Below are positions 1 through 6,149 of a DNA stretch of 7,149 bases, in pieces. The DNA comes from Deltaproteobacteria bacterium. GTDB taxonomy: Bacteria > Desulfobacterota_B > Binatia > UBA9968. Under the pieces are notes generated by a model, which had not been told where the DNA came from, made no database searches, and saw only the letters and a list, made by a program, of their open reading frames with translations. The translations under genes and the position numbers were made by a program. The stretch is from the NCBI GenBank assembly GCA_016193385.1, contig JACPSF010000281.1, forward strand, positions 1 to 7,149, written 5' to 3'. Position 1 is the first letter of the stretch. Every line of letters starts with the position of its first letter.

Positions 1-1202
1 GTAAACGTGATGCCTGGCCTCAGCGGGTACCCGTAGAACGGCGGCCTGTCGATCGGCAGCGCCCAGTGGCTCTTCGGAGGATCGAGGCCCTCGGTACGAC
101 AGTCGTCGAGACTACCCGGGTCGAACGTGCCCGGCCGTATCGACCGATTGAATTCGTCGATGGTCGATACGAGTGGAGCCGGTTCCAGTCCTAGAGCCGC
201 GGCCAGCTCGGCGATGGATCGTGCCTCAATCGGCGGGTAAACAGAGGGCATGAAGCGCCCCATGGCCTTGGAGTCGACGACGGAGTAGGCGATCTGATCC
301 GGCTGTCGCGCGACCAGCCCGCCCCAGATCGCGTAGCGCCTGGGCCAGAAGTCTTCCCCCTCGTCGTAGAAGCGCCTGGCGTCTCGATTGACGACGATTC
401 CGAAGGGAACGCAGTCGAGCCGGGTCACGATGCCGCCGTCGAATTTGGGGGCCCGGGCGTCGATCGCAACGGCATGGCACCCCCGCGGATCGCCGACCGG
501 CTTGGCTCCATGTTCAAGCAGCTCCTTCAGCATCCGCCCCTGGTTGTACTTTGTCCCGCGAATGAGAAAGTTCTCGGCAGCATCCCCCCAGTATTCCTTC
601 AACCATGGGATGTTGGCCTCGAAGCCACCCGACGCGACTACCACGGACTTGGCTGTGACCTCATGCGTCTCTCCGCCGCGCCGGACGGCAGCCGAGAGAA
701 ACTCACCATCGCGAACCTTCAGCTCGCGGGCTTCCGTTTCGTACGCGACCAGGACGCCCAGTTTACGAGCGGTATCGTAGTACGCGTTCATCATCGCTTT
801 GCCGCCACCCAGCATGAAAAGGTTGGTCCGCGTCAGGTGTAGCGTACCCCGCAGGGGCGGCTGCCAGCGAACACTGTTCGTCGAGCTCCAGTCCCCGAGA
901 TCAGCCGACTCACGGATCGTCAGCCGGGCGAGCTGCTCATTCGTCTCGCCGCTTGTCACTCGCAACAGGTCGTCCCAGAATTCCTCCTCGCAGTAGGGCC
1001 CCGTCACGTACTCGGTAGCCCGCGCGTGCATGTAGCGGATGTCGCGGGTGTGACGGCTATTGCCGCCACGGAAAGCCTGCGGAGCGCATTCGAGTAGAAT
1101 CACCCGCGCGCCGGCGCGTCGCGCGGTTAGCGCTGCGCAAAGGGCTGCGTTGCCACCCCCGACGACCAGGACATCGCAGGTCTGGTTCAGATCCGCCATC
1201 AT
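1..1202 (-). CDS. tcuA: FAD-dependent tricarballylate dehydrogenase-like protein, 3' end cut by window edge
   Basis: This is a flavoprotein of the TcuA/CobZ family, whose best known member oxidises tricarballylate to cis-aconitate using FAD. The visible 400 residues begin with a dinucleotide-binding strand-turn-helix (VLVVGGGNAALCAA, residues 11-24), followed by an acidic residue at the end of strand 2 (E38) that normally contacts the adenosine ribose, then the family-typical RGGNSR (45-50). GGGKAMM (132-138), SGGFEAN (191-197) and GIVVNRDARRFYDEG (268-282) match the FAD and fumarate-reductase-like fold. The frame is open to base 1, at about the point where the family has its PLRPGITFT segment, so an estimated 65-90 C-terminal residues lie outside. 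Start: ATG at 1202 or the adjacent ATG at 1199, with a weak GAGAG upstream. A GTG at 1220 is in frame and overlaps a mini-ORF stop. G/C is higher here than in the neighbouring oxidase genes. Substrate is inferred from the family; a related FAD-dependent fumarate reductase-type dehydrogenase is the alternative. Confidence 0.88.
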   Translation of the reverse strand, partial: MMADLNQTCDVLVVGGGNAALCAALTARRAGARVILLECAPQAFRGGNSRHTRDIRYMHARATEYVTGPYCEEEFWDDLLRVTSGETNEQLARLTIRESADLGDWSSTNSVRWQPPLRGTLHLTRTNLFMLGGGKAMMNAYYDTARKLGVLVAYETEARELKVRDGEFLSAAVRRGGETHEVTAKSVVVASGGFEANIPWLKEYWGDAAENFLIRGTKYNQGRMLKELLEHGAKPVGDPRGCHAVAIDARAPKFDGGIVTRLDCVPFGIVVNRDARRFYDEGEDFWPRRYAIWGGLVARQPDQIAYSVVDSKAMGRFMPSVYPPIEARSIAELAAALGLEPAPLVSTIDEFNRSIRPGTFDPGSLDDCRTEGLDPPKSHWALPIDRPPFYGYPLRPGITF

Positions 1203-1212
1203 GACGGTGCTC

Positions 1213-1278
1213 TCACTCACCGGCCCAGCGCATCCGCAGCGCGCCGCACCCGACAATGCCGATAGATTTCAACGCCAT
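1213..1278 (-). other. 21-codon ORF resembling a Rossmann-fold N-terminus (possible gene remnant or leader)
   Basis: ATG at 1278 opens a frame of 21 codons ending in TGA at 1215-1213. The peptide starts MALKSIGIVGCGALR, which looks like the first beta strand and glycine-rich turn of an NAD(P)-binding protein such as an aspartate dehydrogenase, except that the third glycine of GxGxxG is replaced by R15. After that the similarity ends and the frame stops 10 bases before the tcuA ATG at 1202; it overlaps the alternative tcuA GTG at 1220. No good ribosome binding site precedes it. It could be the stump of a deleted gene, a translationally coupled leader, or chance. Confidence 0.3.
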
Positions 1279-1323
1279 AACAGTCTTAACTACAATAGTG
1301 TGCCTTATGGCAACAAGAGAAAG

Positions 1324-1740
1324 TTAGAGGCGGTAGAGCATCCAGTAGACGATCACGCCGGTAACGGAGACGTAAAGCCACAGGGGCAGCGCCCAACGGG
1401 CGATGCGCTTGTGGCGTTCGAAATTTCCTTTGAGCGCGCGAAAGAGCGTGAGCATGACCAGGGGAACAATCACCGCTGCAAGAATCGTGTGGGAGATGAG
1501 GATCGTAAAATATATCCAGCGGATCCAACCCTGGCCTTGAAACGGCACCGAGCCGACTTGGAAGTGGTAGGTGAGATAAGAGATGAGAAACAGGGTCGAG
1601 GCCGTAAAGGCCGATAGCATGCAGAACTTGTGGGCCTGAACCTTCCCGCTCCGGATGAAAAGATATCCGGCCATGAGGAGAAGAGCGCTGGCTGAGTTTA
1701 ATGCCGCATTGAGTCCGGGAAGGATGTAGAGAGGGATCAA
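1324..1740 (-). CDS. DUF420 family membrane protein (CtaM-like, cytochrome oxidase associated)
   Basis: A 138-residue integral membrane protein of the DUF420 family. Four hydrophobic segments are visible at about residues 10-28, 40-60, 77-99 and 116-135. Four histidines, H37 (AHK), H59 (TYH), H84 (ISH) and H110 (ERHK), lie at or near segment ends, as expected for a haem- or metal-handling membrane protein. The Staphylococcus homologue CtaM is needed to mature haem A-containing oxidase; that role is family knowledge and not shown here. The start is TTG at 1740, overlapping the TGA of the subunit IV gene by four bases (TTGA), which suggests translational coupling; no Shine-Dalgarno is obvious. 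The start fits the family N-terminus (LPGLNAALNSASALLL). It is the last gene of the oxidase cluster. I see no convincing terminator after its TAA, only a weak TGCC/GGCA hairpin at 1301-1312. Confidence 0.85.
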   Translation of the reverse strand: MIPLYILPGLNAALNSASALLLMAGYLFIRSGKVQAHKFCMLSAFTASTLFLISYLTYHFQVGSVPFQGQGWIRWIYFTILISHTILAAVIVPLVMLTLFRALKGNFERHKRIARWALPLWLYVSVTGVIVYWMLYRL

Positions 1741-2015
1741 GGGTGGATATCGGGAGATAGCATCAGGATAAGAAAGACGCAGAGGATGAGCGGGGTCAAG
1801 GCGATGACCCCTAAGGTAACGCGCTCAAACTTGAGGTGCATGAAATAGAGCGCGACCAGCGAGGCCTTGGACAAAGCCAGGCCGACCAACAGGATCACGA
1901 TGATGAGCCTAGCCCAAGGCATATAAATCACCGCGATCTCAAGGATCGTGAGCGCCAAAAGCCACCAGAAAACTCCGATATAGTTCGGTTCCGCGTGAGC
2001 CCCTGTCGTCGCCAT
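1737..2015 (-). CDS. Cytochrome c oxidase subunit IV (bacterial caa3-type small subunit)
   Basis: A 92-residue membrane protein with three hydrophobic segments at about residues 13-33, 36-58 and 67-86. The segment KASLVALYFMHLKFE (50-64), with its conserved K, MHL and acidic end, is the hallmark of the prokaryotic COX4 family, a small non-catalytic subunit that helps hold the haem-copper oxidase together in the cytoplasmic membrane. Length is typical for the family. The ATG is preceded by a strong AGAGGAG ribosome binding site inside the 15-base gap after the subunit III stop. Its own stop overlaps the TTG of the DUF420 gene. Gene order III-IV-DUF420 is a common oxidase-operon arrangement and supports the call. 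Confidence 0.88.
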   Translation of the reverse strand: MATTGAHAEPNYIGVFWWLLALTILEIAVIYMPWARLIIVILLVGLALSKASLVALYFMHLKFERVTLGVIALTPLILCVFLILMLSPDIHP

Positions 2016-2030
2016 AGCTCCTCTCCCTGC

Positions 2031-2648
2031 CTATACAAGATAGACGAACGTAAAAATTAGAATCCACACCAGATCGACAAAATGCCAATATAATCCCACG
2101 ATCTCCACGGGGTTGTGGTTCTCCGCCGAATAACGGCCGCGCACGCCTTGAATCGCGATGCAGGTAAGATAAAGCACGCCGCCGCTAACGTGCATGCCGT
2201 GGAAGCCCGTGAGCACAAAAAAAGTGGTCGCAAACAGGTGCGAAGGGAAGGAAAACCCTACCTCCGGCAACCTCTCGGTGATCAAATGGGTCCACTCGTA
2301 GGCCTGGCAACCCAAGAAGAGCAATCCACCCAGGATCGTCAGAGAAAGAAACTTGACCAGCCCGCTCCGGTCCCCTCTTTTGATCGCGGAGAGGGAAAGC
2401 ACCATGGTCACGCTGCTGCAGATCAGCAGGAAGGTCATGAACGCCGTAAGGTTGATGCCGAGCACTTGCGACGGCACCGGCCAGTTGGAACTCCCGTAGC
2501 GGAGAATCCCATAAGCGACGATGAGGCCGCCGAATGACATGGCATCCCCGGCCAGAAAAACCCACATGCCGAGCTTGCCCCAGCTCTCAGGGGTCAACGG
2601 CGACTCTGCCGGCTCGACCGCAGGATGCATCATGGCGGCTTCACTCAT
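2031..2648 (-). CDS. ctaE: Cytochrome c oxidase subunit III, short five-helix form
   Basis: A 205-residue subunit III of a haem-copper oxidase. It lacks the first two helices of the seven-helix mitochondrial type and shows five hydrophobic blocks at about residues 27-48, 62-88, 98-115, 137-168 and 183-205. Family landmarks are QAYEW (115-119, with the conserved membrane glutamate E118), LTGFHGMHV (146-154) and GLYWHFVDLVWI (185-196). The subunit binds lipid and stabilises proton uptake by subunit I; it carries no redox centre. The frame stays open upstream to 2810, but ATG at 2648 is chosen because it has a GGAGAG site, overlaps the preceding stop as ATGA and leaves a usual-length N-terminus (MSEAAMMHPA). 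The longer version would lie inside the upstream gene. Subunits I and II are not in this window. Confidence 0.92.
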   Translation of the reverse strand: MSEAAMMHPAVEPAESPLTPESWGKLGMWVFLAGDAMSFGGLIVAYGILRYGSSNWPVPSQVLGINLTAFMTFLLICSSVTMVLSLSAIKRGDRSGLVKFLSLTILGGLLFLGCQAYEWTHLITERLPEVGFSFPSHLFATTFFVLTGFHGMHVSGGVLYLTCIAIQGVRGRYSAENHNPVEIVGLYWHFVDLVWILIFTFVYLV

Positions 2649-2941
2649 CTTCCACTCTCCTTGTGTATCCATGCCAAGCGCAATACCGGGATTTTTTTCT
2701 TCAGCTTGCCCTCCTTCTTCGCGGCAGCGCGCCAGTGGGTATAGGCCAACCAGCCGGCGACCGAACCGACAACCGTGTACGGTGTCGCCATAAGAAACAG
2801 GATGCTCCAATTAAAGGCGTCGGCCACCGGATCATTCCCGGAGATCCCGCTCAAACAAACCGCACAGGGCCACGCGACCACCGGAAAAAGCATGATCAAA
2901 GCCAAAATAAAAACCGCAATGGATGAACGCCGTTGTCTCAT
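2645..2941 (-). CDS. Small membrane protein with signal/anchor segment and CxxC motif, first gene of oxidase cluster
   Basis: I do not recognise a named family. The 98-residue product has a basic start (MRQRRSS) and a hydrophobic stretch at 8-24, then PCAVC (25-29), a CxxC pair that would sit just outside the membrane. A second hydrophobic segment follows at about 46-68, and a very basic tail with KKEGKLKKK (75-83) fits the cytoplasmic side by the positive-inside rule. This hairpin topology places the cysteines in the periplasm. Short CxxC proteins of this kind occur next to oxidase genes and could bind copper or haem or act in thiol chemistry, but this is inference. AWPC is a poor lipobox. 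The gene overlaps the ctaE start by four bases (ATGA). The ATG at 2941 has no Shine-Dalgarno and lies about 9 bases from the predicted transcript start. Confidence 0.72.
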   Translation of the reverse strand: MRQRRSSIAVFILALIMLFPVVAWPCAVCLSGISGNDPVADAFNWSILFLMATPYTVVGSVAGWLAYTHWRAAAKKEGKLKKKIPVLRLAWIHKESGR

Positions 2942-2955
2942 AAAAAAGTATTTGA

Positions 2956-2984
2956 AAATTATCCTATCACGTCTGTCATGTCAA
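2956..2984 (-). promoter_or_regulatory. Predicted sigma70 promoter of the oxidase cluster
   Basis: On the minus strand a perfect -35 hexamer TTGACA lies at 2984-2979. Seventeen bases downstream is TAATTT (2961-2956), and at a shorter spacing of 15 is GATAAT (2963-2958), which matches five of six -10 positions. Transcription would start near 2950, giving a leader of only about 9 bases before the ATG at 2941. It sits in the gap after the TRAP operon, which suggests the oxidase cluster is transcribed independently of the transporter. Confidence 0.6.
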
Positions 2985-3004
2985 CAGATTGAGGCAGACA
3001 CAGT

Positions 3005-3033
3005 TGGACATTTCTTTCTTAATGAAATGTCCA
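3005..3033. repeat. Perfect 10-bp inverted repeat between the TRAP and oxidase operons
   Basis: TGGACATTTC (3005-3014) and GAAATGTCCA (3024-3033) are exact reverse complements around a 9-base centre. The repeat begins on the base after the large permease stop codon (TAA, 3036-3034) and ends 20 bases before the TTGACA of the downstream promoter. As RNA it would form a 10-bp hairpin at the end of the TRAP message, but no run of U follows on either strand, so it is not a classical intrinsic terminator. It may instead be an operator for the oxidase promoter or an mRNA-end stabiliser. Confidence 0.75.
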
Positions 3034-4344
3034 TTAGCGCGCCATCAGGCTGGGGAGCCAGGTCGAAAGCGAAGGGAAAATCATCATCAGGATCAGGCTC
3101 GCGGTAAGCACGAAGCAAAACGGGGTGACCCCCCACATGATGTCGGACATGGTCACTTCCGGAGGGGTGACGCTCTTCATGGAGAACAGAACCAGACCGG
3201 CAGGCGGCGAGATAGTCCCGATCTCCGAGTTGATGGTCGTCAGCACTCCAAGCCATAGCGGATCGAAGCCCATAGCCTTGAAGGTCGGGAACAAAATGGG
3301 CATGGTGATGACAATGATCGTGCTGGTCTCCAAAGCCGTCCCCAACAGAATCAGCAGCAAGTTATAGGCGACGATCACCATCCAGGGTTTCAAGCCGCTC
3401 TCCACCAGCGCCCGGGAGAGTCCATGGGCAATTCCGGCCCGGGCCACCACGTAGGACAGGACAAATCCCCCTACCAAAAGGAATGTCACCATGGCCGTGG
3501 TCTGGGCGGAGCGAATCAGGGCCTCGGCCAACCGGGAGCGGCTGATCTGACGGTTGAGCGCCATGAGCAGGAAGGCCCCCGTGGCTCCCACGGCAGCTGC
3601 TTCCGTGGGAGTAGCGGCGCCCGTGTACATAGAGCCCATGACCAGGGCGAACAGGACCATAATCCCCCAGATCGAGCGCAGGGAAGAAAAGCGCTCCTTC
3701 CAGGTGAAAACCCCCGCCCGCGGGGCCAGTCGAGGCTTGAATCGGGCCAGAAGAATCGTATACCCCATGATCATGGCCGAGGTGATGAGGCCCGGGATGA
3801 TGCCGGCAATAAAGAGCTGGCCAATGGAAGTCTCGGTGATGATCCCGAAGATGATCATGCTGATGCTGGGCGGGATGAGGATCCCGAGGGTGCCGGCGGT
3901 GGCTACGCTCCCCACTGCCAGGCGTTTGTCATATCCCTTTTTGATCATCTCGGGGATGGCAAACAGGCCAATGGTCACGGCCGTCGCCACGGCGGAGCCG
4001 GAAACTGCGGCAAAGGCCGTGCAAGCCGCCGTGCTGCTGACGGCCAGGGACCCCGGCACACGGTTAAACCACCGCGTGGCAGCATTGTAGGCCGCCTCGG
4101 CAACTCCCGAGTAAGCTGCCAAGCTGGCCATCAGGACAAACAACGGCGCCACGATAAAGAGGTCATCCGTTCCGCGGGCGTAGGCGATGTTTGCGATCTG
4201 GATCAGGTGCGCCGGTCCCAGGAAGAGAATCATAAAGACGGCGGAGGTGAGCCCCATGGCAAAGGCAGCCGGCATTCCCGTGGCCAGGGCGAAGCTCAGC
4301 AGGACAACCAGGATGAGAGCCAGCCAGTACCATTCCAGCGTCAC
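3034..4344 (-). CDS. dctM: TRAP transporter large permease subunit (DctM)
   Basis: A 436-residue, highly hydrophobic protein of the DctM family, the ion-coupled translocating subunit of tripartite ATP-independent periplasmic transporters. Family landmarks are LEWYWLALILVV at the N-terminus, AVSGSAVATAVTIG (113-126), AGTLGILIPPS (150-160), GAATPTEAAAVGA in the middle and TISPPAGLVLF near the end. Length is normal for the family, with about a dozen membrane segments. The frame is open upstream to 4425, but I choose GTG at 4344. An AAGGA ribosome binding site overlapping the dctQ stop lies 10 bases before it, the start leaves a 13-base gap, and the resulting N-terminus matches family members; the longer frame would overlap dctQ by 68 bases with an atypical leader. 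It is the third gene of the operon. Confidence 0.95.
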   Translation of the reverse strand: MTLEWYWLALILVVLLSFALATGMPAAFAMGLTSAVFMILFLGPAHLIQIANIAYARGTDDLFIVAPLFVLMASLAAYSGVAEAAYNAATRWFNRVPGSLAVSSTAACTAFAAVSGSAVATAVTIGLFAIPEMIKKGYDKRLAVGSVATAGTLGILIPPSISMIIFGIITETSIGQLFIAGIIPGLITSAMIMGYTILLARFKPRLAPRAGVFTWKERFSSLRSIWGIMVLFALVMGSMYTGAATPTEAAAVGATGAFLLMALNRQISRSRLAEALIRSAQTTAMVTFLLVGGFVLSYVVARAGIAHGLSRALVESGLKPWMVIVAYNLLLILLGTALETSTIIVITMPILFPTFKAMGFDPLWLGVLTTINSEIGTISPPAGLVLFSMKSVTPPEVTMSDIMWGVTPFCFVLTASLILMMIFPSLSTWLPSLMAR

Positions 4345-4357
4345 GGGGAAATTGTCC

Positions 4358-4909
4358 TTATTCGATGCTAGCCAGGGCTTCCGGAGGAGAAGCCTTCGGC
4401 CGATCAGGCCGCAGGAAGCCATCAATGACCATGCACAGGTAAGTGAGCGCCATGAGCCCTAAACCCACGGGAAGAATGATCGTGATTACAGAGAGCGGCA
4501 TGTTGAGGGTCGAGATGTCCCTCTGCCCTTCCACGATGGCCCGCCGGGCAATGCGCCATGCTTGCCAGAAGAACAGGAGGACAAAGGCAAGCCCCAGCAA
4601 GTCCTGTAAGTGCTTAAGCCCGCCGCGCCAGCGGGGCGGCAGCATTTCCACGACGAATTCCATCCCCACATGGCCGCCCTCCTGGAGTGTGTAAGATGTC
4701 GACAGGTAAATCACGTAGAGAAGCAGGTAGGAACTTAACGGCAAAGTCCAGGTGGCAGGGTTGCGCAGGAAATAGCGCGTGAAGACCTCCACGACGGTCA
4801 GCAGGTTGATAATGATAATCGCAGCGGCAGCCGCCCAAATCAGGAAGAGGTTCAGGTGTCGCAGCCGTTCATAAGCCCGATAAAATCCCCTGCGCAGCTT
4901 GTCTGCCAT
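4358..4909 (-). CDS. dctQ: TRAP transporter small permease subunit (DctQ)
   Basis: A 183-residue membrane protein with four hydrophobic segments at about residues 20-42, 55-75, 102-120 and 138-162, the normal DctQ topology. The motif LQEGGHVGMEFV (75-86), between segments 2 and 3, is the family signature (GGHV followed by a short amphipathic stretch), and VEVFTRYF (40-47) at the end of helix 1 is also typical. DctQ pairs with the large permease and helps dock the binding protein. ATG at 4909 lies 21 bases after the dctP stop and lacks a clear Shine-Dalgarno, so expression may depend on coupling to dctP. The C-terminal tail after residue 165 is polar and probably cytoplasmic. Confidence 0.93.
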   Translation of the reverse strand: MADKLRRGFYRAYERLRHLNLFLIWAAAAAIIIINLLTVVEVFTRYFLRNPATWTLPLSSYLLLYVIYLSTSYTLQEGGHVGMEFVVEMLPPRWRGGLKHLQDLLGLAFVLLFFWQAWRIARRAIVEGQRDISTLNMPLSVITIILPVGLGLMALTYLCMVIDGFLRPDRPKASPPEALASIE

Positions 4910-4930
4910 GGACTGTCAACTGGATCGTGT

Positions 4931-5998
4931 CTAGCGACTGGAGCAGGGCGTTCTGTCCCCTTCCACAGGTCCCGTGACTACTTTGTCGCGGTACTTGGCG
5001 GCAATAGCTATGATCCGGCGCCCGGCTTCCCCCTGTTCCTTTCTGATCTGGTCCCAGACCTGGTTCGTGGCGTCCCGCAGCCGAGTGATCTCCTCCGTAG
5101 AAGGAGTACAGAACCGAACTCCTTGCCCCTTGAACTTGGCAATAATGTTGACCGTCAGATCCTTCCGCAGTTCCAGAGCCTTTCTCTTCGCCTGGTCGCC
5201 CGCCTCCAGAAAGACCTTTTGCCCCTGGGGCCCGAGCTTTTTCCATACATCCAGATTCACCGTCACGACCTGGTAGTTGATCGAGTGATCAATCCGGGTG
5301 ATGTACTTGGCCACCTCGTAGATCCTGAGCGAGTCGAGCAGGTTGTAGACGAGCAGGGCGCAGTCGGCGGTCCCCCGCTGGAGCGCCGTGTAGAGATCCC
5401 CCAAGTTGATCACCGTGGGATTGGCTCCCCAGGCCTTCATGGTTTCGGCCTGCCAGCGCCCCGCTGCGCGCACCAGGGTCCCCTTCCAGGCCTGGGGGCT
5501 GTCCAGGAACTTGCTCTTGCAGGTAATCGGGTCCGCCGTGATCGTGGGATTGAAGATGATCTTCTGGTTGAAGCGCTGAAAGATCTCGTCCAGGATCGGA
5601 TTCACCTCACCCTGAAACTTGATTATGTTGTCATCATCCAGGGGGAAGGCAAAGGGGAGTTCCAGCAGGGCCACGTCGGGAATCTTCCCCGAGATGGCTG
5701 TGGTGACCCCGTAGCCCGCATCGGCCAGCCCATCCCGAATGCCATCGAACACCTGGGCTATGGTGAGCAGGGAGCCGCTCCAGAAATATTGGAATGTGAT
5801 GCGGCCGCCGGTGCGCTGGGTCACGGTGTCTCCCCAGAACTTGACGGCTTGGGAGCTGAGATCGGCTTCCGGGTTCTGGGAAGCCAGCTTGATCTGCATG
5901 CGCGGGAACTGCTCCGTGGCGGCCAAAACCGGCGCGCTCAGAGCGGTCAGAGAGAAGACAAGCACAATGACCACGAAGAATACGCCAGGACGCATCAT
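4931..5998 (-). CDS. dctP: TRAP transporter periplasmic substrate-binding protein (DctP)
   Basis: A 355-residue extracytoplasmic binding protein. Residues 1-26 form a signal peptide with a hydrophobic core and a likely cleavage after APVLA. The mature part has the DctP/TAXI-like layout: SGSLL (74-78), ELPFAFP (113-119), KGTLVRAAG (172-180) with R177 in the position of the arginine that salt-bridges substrate carboxylate, KAWGANP (188-194), and LYTALQRGTADC (202-213). This favours a carboxylic acid ligand; which one cannot be read from sequence. The ribosome binding site GGAGG lies 4 bases before ATG 5998 and 7 before ATG 5995, so translation may begin at either. A TATAAC hexamer at 6045-6040 could be the -10 of the operon promoter, but I find no matching -35. 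It is the first gene of dctPQM. Confidence 0.94.
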   Translation of the reverse strand: MMRPGVFFVVIVLVFSLTALSAPVLAATEQFPRMQIKLASQNPEADLSSQAVKFWGDTVTQRTGGRITFQYFWSGSLLTIAQVFDGIRDGLADAGYGVTTAISGKIPDVALLELPFAFPLDDDNIIKFQGEVNPILDEIFQRFNQKIIFNPTITADPITCKSKFLDSPQAWKGTLVRAAGRWQAETMKAWGANPTVINLGDLYTALQRGTADCALLVYNLLDSLRIYEVAKYITRIDHSINYQVVTVNLDVWKKLGPQGQKVFLEAGDQAKRKALELRKDLTVNIIAKFKGQGVRFCTPSTEEITRLRDATNQVWDQIRKEQGEAGRRIIAIAAKYRDKVVTGPVEGDRTPCSSR

Positions 5999-6149
5999 AG
6001 GTCCTCCCTAAATAGCTGCGGGTTGTCTCACGGTCAGTCGTTATAAGAAACCAGCTTAAGAATTTTTTACTCCTGCTCCGGCCCTCCAGTCGCGATTCCG
6101 AGCCCCGCGAAGACAAAGGCGACCTTATGGTACCATCGGCGCTGGAGGC

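Noticed and set aside
1301..1312. TGCC-TTAT-GGCA hairpin after the DUF420 gene
   Set aside because: Only four base pairs and no following T-run; too weak to call a terminator.
2649..2810. N-terminal extension of the subunit III frame
   Set aside because: It overlaps the CxxC gene in another frame, and the ATG at 2648 has a good ribosome binding site and an ATGA overlap.
3424..4371. 315-codon open frame on the plus strand, rich in G, H, D and R
   Set aside because: Antisense shadow of dctM; the low-complexity hydrophilic sequence is the complement of hydrophobic membrane codons.
4345..4425. 27-residue N-terminal extension of the large permease
   Set aside because: It would overlap dctQ, whereas GTG at 4344 has an AAGGA site and gives the family N-terminus.
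5277..5292. TTGATC-GAGT-GATCAA palindrome resembling an FNR site
   Set aside because: It lies in the middle of dctP coding sequence, and its arms are spaced two bases wider than the FNR consensus; probably a coding coincidence.
4856..6046. 396-codon open frame on the plus strand
   Set aside because: It lies antisense to dctP and the 5' end of dctQ, has no recognisable domain, and its composition is the mirror of the real genes' codon use.
6083..6148. Inverted pair CCTCCAG/CTGGAGG after the toxin gene
   Set aside because: Seven base pairs with a 52-base loop and no T-run; not a credible terminator.
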